A DNA stretch of 64,000 nt from Heligmosomoides polygyrus polygyrus. Its lineage: Eukaryota; Nematoda; Chromadorea; Rhabditida; Heligmosomidae. Both the position numbers and the translations under genes were made by a program. The notes beneath the pieces were generated by a model that saw only the letters and a program-made list of their open reading frames with translations, was not told the origin of the DNA and did no database searches. The stretch covers positions 24,989,253-25,053,252 of the forward strand of contig OX377203.1 in NCBI GenBank assembly GCA_947396885.1. The letters run 5' to 3'. Of this stretch, positions 51,525 to 63,115 are shown piece by piece; within the stretch, counting starts at the first letter, position 1; each line of letters begins with the position of its first letter.

Positions 51525-51629
51525 AAAGCCTATGTTATATTTCGGTGACGCGTGCAGTGCGTAACAGCCCGCGTAACACTGTCGCCGGCGTCGCCGGCAA
51601 CAGCGTCGCCGAAGTATAACATAGGCTTA
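51525..51629. mobile_element. GC-core palindrome (MITE-like), copy 3
   Basis: 105 bases, ends AAGCCTATGTTATATTTCGG and the inverted form, with a GC-rich centre containing GTCGCCGGCGTCGCCGGC. It abuts the 3' end of the following SINE-A copy. Confidence 0.75.
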
Positions 51630-51630
51630 A

Positions 51631-51893
51631 GTCAGTCCCTTTTTATGCGCCACGCGAACTACTTCTACGGGATATCGTGGTGGCAATTTGACTGCAGATT
51701 TGGCTCATACAATGACCTGCGGTGGCCAGCTGACTTTCAAGTCAGTGTTTGTCCTTTATGGACGTGTCTAGTACCAATTCACGGGCCCCGAGGGATGAAA
51801 GACTTTGTTGCCCCGCGCGGGAATTTCGAACTAAGAACCCGGAATCGGATGCAGGAGACAGCCGGCCCCCCTCCGACTGCGCTGTCGCGCGCC
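51631..51893 (-). repeat. SINE-A
   Basis: Minus-order blocks from TGCGCCACGCGAACTACTTC to CTCCGACTGCGCTGTCGCGC. Moderately diverged. Confidence 0.75.
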
Positions 51894-52044
51894 TAGATTG
51901 AGATTGATAATCAGGCCAAGTTAGATCTATTCTGCTGAATGGCATGATTTGTTCTCTTGGTGCAGAACTATGCAAGGTTATGCCAATTCCAGAGCCCGAA
52001 TCATCCAGTATTGCTTGGCAAGGGTGACAATGACTGTAGTGTGG

Positions 52045-52300
52045 TCGGAGTAGGTGCCCGCTGACGTAAAACTGAAACACTAGCTTCTAGGTTCGAGTTT
52101 CGTCCAGGTCAGCCAGGTCGTTAAATCCGTTCAAGGGCACAGAATTCTTATTTAGGAGAGGCAAAACACTGACTGTTCCACCAGCTGATCATCGCAACTC
52201 GTTATATAGGACACACACGCATTGTGATTGCCTTCACAACGTCTCGTAGGAGTGGAATGCATGGCGCGTCCTGCAAAAGAATTGACTAACACTGAACTTT
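52045..52300 (+). repeat. SINE-A, diverged, followed by an inverted fragment
   Basis: B-box GGTTCGAGTTTCGTCC at 52091 and the CTCGTAGGAGTGGAATGCAT 3' block. A further degenerate minus-strand piece (GGCGGTGTCCAGCCGGCAGA to TGGCCTGGGCGGGACA) follows at about 52325-52460. Confidence 0.6.
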
Positions 52301-52460
52301 TGCCTTTTGTTTGGTCTATACATTGGTTGGCGGTGTCCAGCCGGCAGAGGAATCAAGGTTGCTCCTACTCGCGGACAAAGTCCGGTACCCATTCACATCG
52401 TAGTTGGCCTGGGCGGGACACTCCGAGAACCTCATCCGGAGTACGCGCAGGGCCTTACCT

Positions 52461-53499
52461 GTTGTCAGCTGCATCACTCGGGCTACTGCAATTATGATAA
52501 TTCTCTACACATTCGTTTCTGGAATTTTCGGTGTGTGTTCCCGTTTATTTTATTTTCTGCGTCTAGGCAGAGTAGCCCAGACACTCTAGTTCCAGTTCAC
52601 TCTAGTGAGACGAACAAAGCGTTCTATTCCGTTTGCTGGTCGTCCTTTTGTTCCCATCGGCTGCTAACGGTGGCTTGTAAATCATGTGAGTGCGGTCGTC
52701 CTAAGCAATAAATGAATGCGATTAGGAACGCATTAAAGTGCAGTCATTGCGGTCGTTAGTCATTCAGCACGCAAAGTAAAGGGAGTCTTTGCTTCAACCA
52801 AAGCCCTGGCAAAATAATTGCGGCAGACAAGAGCATCGCTTCGGACCTAATGGCTGGTTGACATAGTTATAGCTTGTGCGTTCGGTTGCATTTTTCGATA
52901 TACTTGCTCTGGCTTGCTTCGTTGTCACCTCATCAGATCTCGTCCTAGAGATGTCAGTGGCTTCTCTTTTCCGTTCGAGTTGTGGTCCTAATTTACAATT
53001 TGTGTGGCAGACATGTAGTAGTGCCCTCTAAACGACCGGGGTGTGGCACAGTGTCCTCCACATCTTGCTGGAGTTCTCATCGCTAGCTGCCTGTTCCTTC
53101 GTTAGTGTGACTCCATCAGTCTCGTTTTCGTCCGAATATGTGACCAACCTAATGATGGTTCTATTATACATTTCTCATTTTTCTTATTTTTCGTACCAAA
53201 TATGGTCCAGCGGACACAATTTTTGTTTGGATCCCTTCTCGGTAACTTAAGATGCTGTTGTTGGCGTAAGATCATCTTCAGAAGACATCATTGCAGTGTA
53301 CAAGAGCACACTACATCGAGGTGGTTGTAGCCTTGTTCTCAAGCCAGGTTCCAATCGTAGGTAGTGCAGAGGTAGAAATTATGGGGTTCTGTGTTCAGGA
53401 TTTCCAACTTTGTTGGACAGTTCGCGACTCGCTTGCAGCCTCTGACGATTCATCCTCCTTCATTTTGAATTATGCATCCGTCAAATTGATGAGGAGATT
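52461..53499. other. Unassigned sequence
   Basis: No gene or known repeat. One hydrophobic plus-strand frame (53041-53250) is AT-driven. Confidence 0.4.
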
Positions 53500-54833
53500 T
53501 TTTTGTAAAGTAGAACTGGACACGTTTTGGTCCAGAAAACGTTTGATTAAAAGAATTCTATAATGTTCGCCTATATTGGGTTCTGGTATGATTGCACTTT
53601 CTGAGCTGTTCTCGTTTTGTACTTCACATTTCCTGCTCATTTTAAAGTCCAGAAAAGCAAGTATTCTACGGTGTGTTATTCTCGCGCCATGCATTCGCCT
53701 AGTTCGTGGCAGTGTTTATTTGATTGGTAGTATAAAAGCTTTTTTAAACGTGGAAATGTGTATAAGTCTGGGCATAAATAGTTGAATACGCAGTTTTCCA
53801 CTGCTTTCGATCGAATAAACGTGGCGCCACACTCTATGGAAACATGGCGCGATCTCCTTCAAAGTTTTTTTATTCCTGCTTATACCTAACTATACCAAAA
53901 AAAGTTCTGTAGTTGAAAGGACGAGAATTTTGTAATGATTTAAACGGTGTATATGTTTTGTATACACTGCGTAGAATTCCCCTAGAGATAAGCTGTCACA
54001 ACGATGTTTTGTTGCGATCAAAACTTCTAGCGCCAAGCGGGACCCGAACCCACACCTCCCTCTGACCGGGCGGGAATGCTCTACGCCTTTACACCACCGG
54101 CGCCCTTTGATCGAACGCAACATCGACACCTCGTGCGACCGATCAGCACCCACCCATATCTGGGATGAGCTGGCCGCTGATATCAGCATGGAACCAGTTA
54201 AACTGATGGTCTTGATAGAAACAATTCAAATCAGTTTCTTTAAGCCTGAAATTGGCTGGTATCGAGGTTGTAAGCTGTCACAACGATGTTTTGTTGCGAT
54301 CAAAACTTCTAGCTCTAGGCGGGACTCGAACCCGCACCTCCCTCTGACCATCGTTGTGACAGCTTACAACCTCGATACCAACCAATTTGAGGCTTAGAGA
54401 AACTGATTTGAACTGTCCTTAGAGATAGCTTTGGAACTGTACGGGAAAACTGAAGGATCGTCGCTATCGCGCGGAGTGTACCATTGCTCGGATTGACTTC
54501 GGACGAAATTCGCATCGGCTGCTAGGCAACGGACGAAGGTTGTAGGTGTTCTGTTTATTATAGTATTGCATTCACTCTACACCTCCCTCGGCTTCGGTTT
54601 TGTGCTCCCATCTGCGGAGGTCATTCCAAGCGGCAGTGCGTTCGTTAGCACCACGACTGCCTGCTTTCCAACGCCACGCGGCGACCAACTAGTACGAAGA
54701 GCAACCAGTTTTCCGTGTAGTTGCAGCTTTTTCGGTCAAAATGTTATTACCCCTTTCGTTAAATTCAGTTAGGCATAAAAGTCGTCCACCTTTGTTGGAA
54801 AATGTCTAGTTTAGTGGGGAAAATGGTACATTA
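53500..54833. mobile_element. Family H element H5, interrupted by SINE-B
   Basis: A left part with GAACTGGACACGTTTTGGTC (about 53515) and the core CTCGCGCCATGCATTCG (53684-53700), an inverted core-like CATGGCGCGATC at about 53844, and a right end with AAAATGTCTAGTTTAGTGGG leading to AAATGGTACA at 54821-54830. The SINE-B cluster at 53992-54415 lies between. Boundaries are approximate. Confidence 0.5.
53992..54415 (-). repeat. SINE-B cluster with a 77-bp direct repeat
   Basis: A minus-strand tRNA-like head at 54018-54107 has acceptor-like arms GGCGCCG and TGGCGCT that pair over seven positions, and a B-box GGTTCGGGTCCC. The segment 53992-54068 is repeated at 54273-54348, and 54236-54290 is inverted at 54349-54403. 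The anticodon arm does not fold cleanly, so this is a tRNA-derived repeat and not a working tRNA. Confidence 0.65.
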
Positions 54834-54852
54834 AGAGATCAGCTCGTTTATT

Positions 54853-55110
54853 GTGCGCGCGTAATGCAGTTAAATGAGACGCTGGCTGTTACGTGCGTCA
54901 CGAAGTAAGGTTCTTGGTTAAGGTACCTTGAACTAACCTGAACTAACCAAATGTTTCATCTGTCCGCAGTTGTCCTTTTGGTACCAAACGTATATGGGAA
55001 GAGTAAAAAACCGACTTGTACATCGGTTGCCCATCGCAGGCCGTTGTATAGGACAAATATACATTGAAATTGCCTCGCGAAACCTCGTAGAAGTACAGTG
55101 CGCAGGGAAT
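54853..55110 (+). repeat. SINE-A, diverged
   Basis: GGTACCAAACGTATATGGGA, ATCGGTTGCCCATCGCAGG and CTCGTAGAAGTACAGTGCG blocks in order. The B-box is disrupted by a small duplication (TTGAACTAACC/TGAACTAACC). Confidence 0.65.
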
Positions 55111-56136
55111 CTCGTAAGTGCCTCCAGTAATATCTTGTTCTTCAACCCATTCACCATGTTTAGTACACTTCACGGAAGTTCCTAGGAATACTCTACTGGT
55201 TTCTATGTATACTAGGTTCACTGCTCCAATCTCATAGCACATGTTAACCGTGAACTACCTCATGTCAGCAATGGCATTTCTGAATTGCTGCTCTGGGTTC
55301 AGTGGCTCTTCCAATTGTTGGAGCGTACTCCATTGTGCGGAAGCGCCTCTGCAGTGTCAATGCGGTCCGAGGGCAGTTTGCGCTTGCTGCTTTACACATC
55401 GTCATCGCCATGTCACCGCGGCCAATTCAATTTGCACTTTCACGCGTTCTTCTTCCATCGACGGGTTCCACTTGAGTACGTGAACGCCACAGGAGGTAGG
55501 CTTGAGGACGGGAGCTAGGACATCTCTTCGCTTTTTGCGTTGGCGCCCGAAGATTGATGGGGAGGTGCCGACTGCCGGCAAGTAGGGCTGTCTTGTGCGA
55601 ATCGAAGAACGCCACCAAAAAACCGATTTGTAAAGGTCATTAATTAGGCGAATCTATCGGCTGCTGCTCGAATGGTGGGGGGGGGGGGGGGTGCAGTAAC
55701 AGCTGTTTGTTTAGCGCTGAACCGGCGCGCGCTCCGGCTGTCGGTCGAACCCATTCGCTCACTTCTCGTCTATGCACCTCTTTTGTCGTCGTGCAGCATC
55801 GTAGTTCGCTCGCTCCATGTCGGGATTTAGCAGCGTTTTTCCCGACAGCATTTCGCCCTTATTTTTCGTCTTTAAGAGTTCGCACCACGTTTAATCCACC
55901 TGTGTTCCATAAAGGAAACCCGTTCTTACGCCCGTCTGGCTGCGGCATGTCGCCTTTTCGGTGGCGAATGCATTTTCACACGTCCCGCTGCCTGTCCTTG
56001 TATGTGCCACGCACACATGGAGGACAATTTAAGACCGATCGATCGAGACGTTGAAGATGAAGATGTGCCCGGACCCACTAGGCAAGGCGTTCTGTTCGCA
56101 CCGTGTTCTAGCAGTTCATGGAGAAAATGGTGAGGG
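55111..56136. other. Unassigned sequence with a long G-run
   Basis: A run of about 15 G occurs at 55677-55691. The stretch 55700-56050 is GC-richer and carries a 115-codon plus-strand frame (55707-56054) without splice sites or a recognised domain. Confidence 0.4.
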
Positions 56137-56381
56137 TCGTTGTTAATCCATTTCTTTGCGGAGTGCGCCATACATTCCTCTTCTACGGGATATCGTTGAA
56201 GCGATTTGTGTTCGTCAATGACTTGTGGTGGCCAGACAATATTCTTTCAGACGGGTCTGTAACGTTACACCATCTCTAGAGGAAGGAATACCTCCTGGAC
56301 ATGGGCGTGGCATAAACCAGGAAGTTCGCTTCTGGGTGCACGCGACAACTGACGCCTCCTCCGACTGCACTCCAGCGGCCT
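56137..56381 (-). repeat. SINE-A
   Basis: Blocks GTGCGCCATACATTCCTCTT to ACGCCTCCTCCGACTGCACT in minus order, diverged in the middle. Confidence 0.7.
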
Positions 56382-57599
56382 TCTCCTGTTTTTAGACAGT
56401 GGGCTTAAATATAGGATATTTAAAGAAGTGTTTCAGCAGTCGTAAAAATGGCATCCTTCTTAGCCCTAGGAAATGCTGAAAGTTGTTTTGAAGGCATCGT
56501 TTGCTTGATAAACTGAAGCTTGAAAAAGGCTAAGCACACAGAAACGTTCAGTTGTGCAGGTGTATGGCGTTTGCTCAAAAAATGTTCTCAGCAGCTGAAT
56601 GTATAGGAACAGTACGACCCTGCAAACGCTGTTTGGATTGCTTTGCACGCACTGTAGCGAAATGGGGCGTTGCTTAGCTGTTCGTTAGGCGGCTGGTGGA
56701 TCTAAGCAGCAGTGCATTTGGTGGGGACTGTCTCTGAGAACTGTAAATATTTCGACTGGGCGAGAGGTGAAGACTTCTTGCTGAATTTGGACCGTTGATG
56801 CGCTCAGCGATGTAAAGCGAGTAAGGCGAAATATCTCGATTCTGTGTTGTGTGTTGCGGCTCTCTTCTTGTGAGCACTTTACCAAAACTCATAAACTGTT
56901 CTCCAGCTGTCAAAATAGTTGTTGTTGTGTAGTTCTGGTAAAAAAAAAAAATGGTGCTCGGATTGTTCTAGGTTGTTCCATGCTCTACCTACATACAAAT
57001 GTTCTTAGAATGTGTTCTAAAATGTTATTCGGTGTGCTATTAGGGGAACGTCCGACTCAGCTCTTCCAATCTATTCCGAAGTGGCACAAGACTTTCGTAG
57101 GTGGGCGATGTCAGAGATATTTTCGAAAACTTCTAGCAAGGAACAAGAGTTGTGGTTTTTCCTGTGTACTGGGTGACAGGGAGTTCAACAAAGTCCGATT
57201 GACAATTTCGCGAACAGACTTAAAGAGGGATGATAAGCAGGTTAAGGTCGTGACCTCTTTCTACTATAAAAAGGTGACTCGGACGAAACTAAAGTGGAAG
57301 CATGTCGGGAACGCTTGTCGCTGAACTTGACTGAACCTCTTTAGAACCACTTTTTTATTATAAATACTGTTAGCGGTGACTAAATTTCTAGCTTTACTAT
57401 CATCTACATTTCAGCTGGGCCTTTTATAAGAGTATATTACTGACCGCAATGGGAACTGACTCGTGGAAAGCCGCAAAGCCCCACGGATATCTCCGGGTAT
57501 CAGACTTGTATGGCAAGCATAGAACAATGGCTTTCCTACCGGCTGAGTACTGCTACTATGTAGTGTTGGGCCAAATATGCATTCACATTGCTCTTAATA
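56382..57599. other. Unassigned sequence
   Basis: A 157-codon plus-strand frame at 56851-57324 crosses a poly-A tract and shows no family resemblance or exon structure. A short SINE-A scrap (GGCCAAATATGCATTCACAT) lies at about 57569. Confidence 0.4.
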
Positions 57600-58566
57600 A
57601 GTGTTTGATTTAAAAAAATATTTCTTAAAGAAACTTACTCGAGACTACAGAAAGGCGGCGGTTTTAACGTGTCCTGAGATCGTGCTTTGCACTCGTCTGG
57701 TTTGCCGCAATTTAATTTGTTTGATAGTGTAAATGCTGTTTATATAAACGATAAACGGTGATACGGTTGTTTTTAATGTGCTGTTTACATCTTGTTGCTT
57801 CATGCACACGGAATTTTTGCTGTCAATCAAATTAAATCGCGTCGAGATAGATGAGTGCATGGCGCGATCTCTTCTTTTACCAAACTGAAAGTTTTCTGCC
57901 TTTCCATAATTTGGATTAAGCTTCAGAAAAGATTTTTTACTTTGAAAAATAAAAATTTCAATGAGGAGGAGTCTGGACCTAGCTCTAGCAGTAGACTCCT
58001 CCTCTTTAAAAATATGATTTTTTTTTTGCAAAATTCTTAGGAGTGTGTTCACCTATCAGGCCACGTGTAGTGCAGTCGGAGGAGGTGCCGGCTGGCACCC
58101 CATACCAGGTTCCTAGTTCGCATTTCCCGCCCAGACCAACCAAGCCTTCCAGTCCTCCGGGGTAGATGAATTGGTACCAGACTTGTCTGGAATGAATTAG
58201 GCGCTGTCTTGTTCATCGGCTGGCCACCACAAGTCACCGTATGACCAAATGCACTCATCAGATCGCCACGACAACCCGTAGAAGTAGAATGCGTTGCGCA
58301 TCCCAAAAGGGATGGAGTAATGCCGTCCTTTATTTTTTATTTTTTGTTATCACCTATTGGGGCAACTGAATAAGAAATTCTTAAGAAAAGATAGCACTAC
58401 ATTTTCCTTGAGCAAAAGATTATTCAAAGCTTTTCGGGGTGTAGTGTAATGCGGAAGAGGCTAGTTTTATTTGGAAGAGGTTTAGCTTGACGTCAAAAGT
58501 GTGAAGATTGTTCAGAAGTGTTCATTTTCATTTGAAAAGTGTCCAGTTTGACGTGAAAACGGTATG
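57600..58566. mobile_element. Family H element H6, interrupted by SINE-A
   Basis: A core-like GATCGTGCTTTGCACTCG at 57678-57695 with TTTGATAGTGTAAATGCTG following. The inverted core GAGTGCATGGCGCGATC is at about 57853-57869. The right end is GAAAAGTGTCCAGTTTGACG then GAAAACGGTATGG. The left end was not found. Confidence 0.6.
58059..58340 (+). repeat. SINE-A inserted in family H element H6
   Basis: Full-length copy from CCACGTGTAGTGCAGTCGGA to a TTTATTTTTTATTTTTT tail. Well preserved, so younger than the hairpin element it sits in. Confidence 0.85.
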
Positions 58567-59040
58567 GTTATCAGCTCCTTCCTTGTCCTATCGATAACCG
58601 GCACGCAGGGCTTCTCCGCTGCATGTGACCGGGTCGTGCAGACGCTGAGTGCGTGCAGGAGCACGTGTGCGCCGTCTGATGGTGGCAACTGCCACCGGCG
58701 CCCGCATTTGGTGGACCGGGCGAGCACTCGCCGGGTATGTTCGTCGTCGCCGCGTGGCACACTGGCTAGGGGCTGCGGCCGGCGGCGCGACAAGTGTGGA
58801 GAAGGGCTGGGTCGCGGGTGGCGGCGGCGGCGGCGGAGGGCCCAACCTGATAAGATACAGTGCGTGGATGTGTTTGTGTGCGAGTGGGAGAGAGCGTGGC
58901 GGCGACGGCGCTCTCGTTCGGACGTGGGGGCGATCACCGGGTCTGATTCGGAATTGATTGCACCAGCAGCAGCGCTGCTGTGCTCGTCTTCTGCTCGACA
59001 TTCCTCGTTATCTGCTGCGCTGTCCTCCAGTTATGCTCTT
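58567..59040. promoter_or_regulatory. GC-rich, CpG-dense patch 2
   Basis: Starts right at the end of family H element H6. It has GGCGGC runs at 58810-58840 and long overlapping frames on both strands. A strong donor-like GTATGT occurs at 58735, but no single reading frame is favoured. Possible promoter or first-exon region. Confidence 0.35.
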
Positions 59041-59443
59041 TAGAGCGCCCAGTTCTTGCGGTTCCTTATTGAGGTATTGCTCGAGCCGGTTGTGGTTGTT
59101 AAACTCGTGATTACCTTTAAACTCGAGATGTTTTTTAAAGTCAGACACTCTTAGGGCAGGCGGTCGGAGAAGCACAATGACCTTTGATAGATGGATTTGT
59201 TTGAGAATCCTTTTCTGTGCAAACCTTCTCGAAATTGATCTGCCACATTTTTTCCGTTCCACTGAACAGTTTTTATACTTCGATGAATAGGATCGAGGAG
59301 CATTATATTGTGTTTCTGCTACTGTTATAAGATTTGTTCCATTCGATAGAGCGCGTCTATGAGTGCAATAAACAAATAAATATGGAATATGGAGAGGGTA
59401 ACTCCTCACCTCTTCTTCAAAGTGGTCTTTACAAATAATTGTA
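59041..59443. other. Unassigned, one minus-strand ORF
   Basis: A minus-strand frame at 59008-59409 (133 codons) includes a balanced charged stretch (DFKKHLEFKGNHEFNNHNRL, about 59080-59140). I do not recognise it and saw no splice sites. Confidence 0.35.
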
Positions 59444-60352
59444 TTAGGTTGTTACCTAAGTTCTGTCGTTTTTTGACCTCTAACTTCAAATGTAAATATC
59501 TTGACCCAAACATAACTTTTTTAGGCGAAATAAGAACCATTACAATCTACACGTCTTTGCCAACGAGATACTATTTTATTTATTCCAGTAGCATAGAACT
59601 CGGGAGATCTAGAAGCGTTGAATTCTTCGAGAGCATATTCTGCATCATGTCGGTTCCTGAAGTATTTTCCGCGAAGGAAGCCGTCGGGCTGTTTGAAAAA
59701 GTGGTAGTCTGTAGACGGTAGGTCGGGCGAATACGGTGGATGGTCGAGTGTTTCGTATCCCAAAGAATGGAGCTTCTGCCTGGTGATCATCGATACGTGC
59801 AGCCTAGCGTTGTCGCGCAAAAGTATCGGCCTCCTTCTGTAGATCAGCGCTGGGTAGATTTGCTGGAGCTTCTTGTGCACCTCGTCCAGCTTCTGACAGT
59901 ACTTCTCCGCCGTGATTGTTTCACCAGGTTTGAGAACGCTATAGTGGATTAAACCGGTGGCACACGACCAAACGGTCACTATCGCCTTTTCCTGGTGCAT
60001 ACTCGGCTTTCAACAGTGTTTAGGTGCTTCATCAATATCCAACCACTGGGCACTTCGTCGTCGATTGTCGTAGACAATTCTTTTTTTTTTGTCACAGGTC
60101 ACAATTCGCTCCAGAAACGGGTCGTTTTTGTTGCGTAGAAGGAGCGCTGACGTTACTTGCAAACGGCGAGCTCGAAGGGCGAATCTGCTCTCGAAGAATT
60201 CATGGCTTCTAGATCTCCGGAGCTCTATCTCGTTGTCAAAGATGTGTAGATTGTAATGGTTCTTATTTCGCCTAATAACGTTATGTTTGAGCCGAGATAC
60301 TTACATTTGAAGTTAAAGGTCAAAAAACGACGGAACTTAGGTAGCGACCTAA
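59444..60352 (-). pseudogene. Internally deleted bandit/Hsmar1-type mariner
   Basis: Inverted ends of about 110-120 bases beginning TTAGGT, flanked by TA on both sides. The minus strand encodes the C-terminal half of a mariner transposase of the group that includes human Hsmar1 and hookworm bandit. Seen are FLERIVTCDKKE with the first catalytic Asp (about 60090-60125), SMHQEKAIVTVW (about 59970-60005), LLRDNARL with the second (about 59815-59840), HPPYSPDLPSTDYHFF with the third (about 59690-59740), and FYATGINKIVSRWQRRVDCN at the end. A frame change follows the first Asp at an A-run, and the N-terminal helix-turn-helix half is deleted, so it cannot make active transposase. About 0.9 kb against the usual 1.3 kb. 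Confidence 0.85.
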
Positions 60353-60544
60353 TACATGCCAAAGACACGTTAAAAGCCTCAATGATATCCACTAGAAGTG
60401 AAATATGTGACATACGACTCGAAAGGGGTTTCCTAACGCTTATTGACGCTGACTTCTCATCATTCTTACTATTAGTTCAAAGGTATCAGAATAAAATCGG
60501 CGTTAATCGTCCATTTGGAATGCGCCACGTATTGCGCTTCTTAG

Positions 60545-60803
60545 GTGCGCAATAGCGTAGTCAGAGGAGGCGCTGGCAGTCGCACTAGTCCGATTCCAGC
60601 ATCCTGTTTCGGAGCTCCTGCTCATGCCAGCCAAGCCTTTCATCCTTTCGGGGTCAGTAATTTGATGCCAAACTTGTCTGGGATGGATACAACTCTGACT
60701 TGTACATCAGCTCACCACCGCAAGTCATTGTATGGCCTAATACGCCCTCAGGTTGCCTAGTAGGCGCCCAGTCGAAGTGGAGTGCGTGGCGTATCTCAAA
60801 GCG
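60545..60803 (+). repeat. SINE-A, diverged
   Basis: AATAGCGTAGTCAGAGGAGG head, GCCAAACTTGTCTGGGATGG, CACCGCAAGTCATTGTATGG and a weak 3' block. No clear tail. Confidence 0.7.
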
Positions 60804-61125
60804 GAACATATAGGGACACGGGGACTGGATGGCATTGAGAATTGAACCTGAAATTGACTTGTGAATTAGGCGAGCGCAGCGCTTCTTGTCGACAGTGTAC
60901 ATTCTCCACTCCTGTATACCTGATTAGCTTGAACATTTCGTTGTCCTGCATGGTCCGAATTGCCCATGAATATTGTTTAATTTAGGACTGGTTAGTCCAG
61001 GCCTGTGGCTAGACCACTCGAGGCTTTAAGTAGCTAGGTTTAGTCAGTCTGCTCACAGTGTTGTTTCACGTGTCGATTTCCTCTCCTTGTCATGCGGTCG
61101 CATTTCTACGATTTCCTATATCGAA
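60804..61125. other. Unassigned sequence
   Basis: Nothing recognised. Confidence 0.4.
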
Positions 61126-61797
61126 TATACTTCACTTTTACTTCATTTTGTCATCAATCTCTACACTTTTCAAAGCAAAGTGGGTGTCTTTAAAATCAAA
61201 ACGAACATTTTTCATCTTAGACTAGGCAGTTTCTAAAAGGGTAAAAATACATTTTCTATTAAAAAGTTATTATGCCTTTCTTTGGTTTTTTAATATTAAT
61301 ATTCATGTCCGGAAAGGGGAGTGCTGGAAATATTTGAAAATTTATAAAAGCTTCATTTTTTCCAAGGAAAAATTATGGCTCTAGGCCTGCCTAAAGTGCA
61401 AGAAAACAACCGTTCGTTACTTTATGACAAGGAGGGACCGTGGACTCGTACAGCACGGCGCAACGCAGCCTCTTCCTACGATGCACTTAAAATTGCTGCC
61501 CTTAACTGCACTTGAAATAAATTCACAACCCATTTTGCAGCCGCAAGAGTAATTTTGTAGCTTTACGGAAATTAGAACACTGCGCTCACTTCTTGGGACG
61601 GTGAATTATACATTTTTAAAGGAAACCGCAGTGATCTTTTTAAAAATTCATTGCTGTTAAATTCATTTTTATCTTTGGGATAGCGCCCGCTTTATCCTGA
61701 AGGACGTGCGTTTCTTTGATTTGGAAAAAGTGTTCAATTTGATCTTAAACGCTTTGCCTTGAAAGGGAAGGTGTCAAGCATGACGTTAGGATGGTAA
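61126..61797. mobile_element. Family H hairpin element, copy H4
   Basis: The left end region has TTCATTTTGTCATC and CTACACTTTTCAAAGC. The right end has the inverted GAAAAAGTGTTCAATTTGA, GGTGTCAAGCATGACG and ATGGTAAA. Arms are diverged; boundaries approximate. Confidence 0.5.
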
Positions 61798-62619
61798 ACA
61801 GAGCGTCCCTGTTCAGTGAAGCGAATTTCTCTTTTCACGGCTGTGGGGTCAACATAACCAATTACCGCTCGAGAGTCCGTGGGCACCAGAACTCAAACTG
61901 CTATGTGACGACGTTGATAGCAGTGAAAAGTTTGACACCCCTTCTAGGCGAGGATTTGGAATACTTCTCGCAGAACTACTGTGAGCTGTGGAATACCGTA
62001 CTTTGTGACCTGGGCGAATTGACTTAGCATTGAAAAGTAAAATCGTTGTAGCTACCGTAATATGTCCTGAAACATCTCACTCGACTTCAATGGACTACAG
62101 TTTCGTAACGATGTGGTTTTGTGATACGTTCGGAGTGTGTTAAGTGAGGGGTCGTTAACGATATAGCATGACTAACCGCCGAAAAAAGGAACTCTCTAAA
62201 TGTGGCACTTATGGCTAGTACCATTAGTGTTTCATGAAGCGTGTATAGCTTACCTCGGATGTCTGGTTTCGAGTATTCTGTGTGATGTAATAATCATGTA
62301 ATCTGTGCGTATAATGTTCTAGAAGTTGACGTTCCGTAAGCGGAATCACTGCTCTGCTTTATAATGTTTCGTTCGATTTTCGTTTTTAAGCGTAGATGCT
62401 TTTCGAATGTTCAAATGGTAGAAAGGAATGGGGCTAGGGTCAACCAAAGAGTTCGCCCTTTTTATTCGCGTTGCTCGGTTCTGGCTTCACATATCAATCT
62501 CCACGTTGTGGTCAGCTGCTGTTTACAATCAGTGATGTTCTCTGTGAAGTGAAACACTTTTGAGCAGGCTTGGCCTGAACCCTCGCCTTTTTCATTTCGG
62601 TTTGCAGTGCTAGCCATAT
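61798..62619. other. Unassigned sequence
   Basis: No supported gene; short frames only. Confidence 0.4.
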
Positions 62620-62639
62620 CCGGGATTCACTTTCGAAAG

Positions 62640-62935
62640 CCGGAGACGCTGATTCTTGGGCCAGGTCGTCGAAGGCTAGGTGCGTCATTCACGTAATGCA
62701 TCTCCCTGTCATCCCTGAGCGAGAGATTTACCGATGGAATCTCTCGGGATCTCAGAGGAATATCAGGACACATCAACGCGTTGGTCGGACATCTTGGCGA
62801 AAAGCCTGAACGAACGATATGGCTCTCTTCGTGTCTCTCGAGCGAAAGGATCCATTGGAGCACTCTCGTACGTCACAGGAACGATTACAGGCGTTTCTGG
62901 CGCCCACTGGCCGTTACACCGCCAGCGCCATTAAA
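62640..62935 (+). pseudogene. RTE-type reverse transcriptase C-terminal fragment
   Basis: Plus-strand frames read the last part of an RTE ORF: SWARSSK near 62655, GISRDLRGISGHINALVGHL (shifted frame, about 62740-62795), SLNERYGSLRVSRAKGSIGA (about 62803-62860) and a tail near 62920. This matches the C-terminal region carried inside the two hAT copies, but it stands alone here. Frameshifts break it. Confidence 0.65.
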
Positions 62936-62969
62936 GGTCAATGGGGTGAAAGTGGACTTTCTTTCCTCG

Positions 62970-63115
62970 GTTCCTTTATGGGTTGTGCCGTGCATTTTAT
63001 TTGTGTGGGGTATCGTGCAGCTTCTTTGAATACATATACATACGATGGCCTGCCCTGGCCAGCCGTTGAGGAAGTTTTTCCTTCCCGATAAGCCTGCTAT
63101 CAGTTCACCCGCGTT
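62970..63115 (-). repeat. SINE-A, degenerate fragment
   Basis: GCCTGCCCTGGCCAGCCGTT and CTTCCCGATAAGCCTGCTAT blocks in minus order directly after the RTE fragment. Confidence 0.5.

Noticed and set aside
54018..54107. Possible functional tRNA gene
   Set aside because: The acceptor-like arms pair, but the anticodon arm does not fold, there is an extra base before the 3' arm, and the sequence is repeated as part of SINE-B.
56851..57324. 157-codon ORF
   Set aside because: It starts upstream of a poly-A tract, shows no domain and has no splicing or conservation evidence visible.
58564..59043. 159-codon ORF, with 137- and 141-codon ORFs opposite
   Set aside because: Several frames are open at once over GC-rich triplet runs, so no single one is supported.
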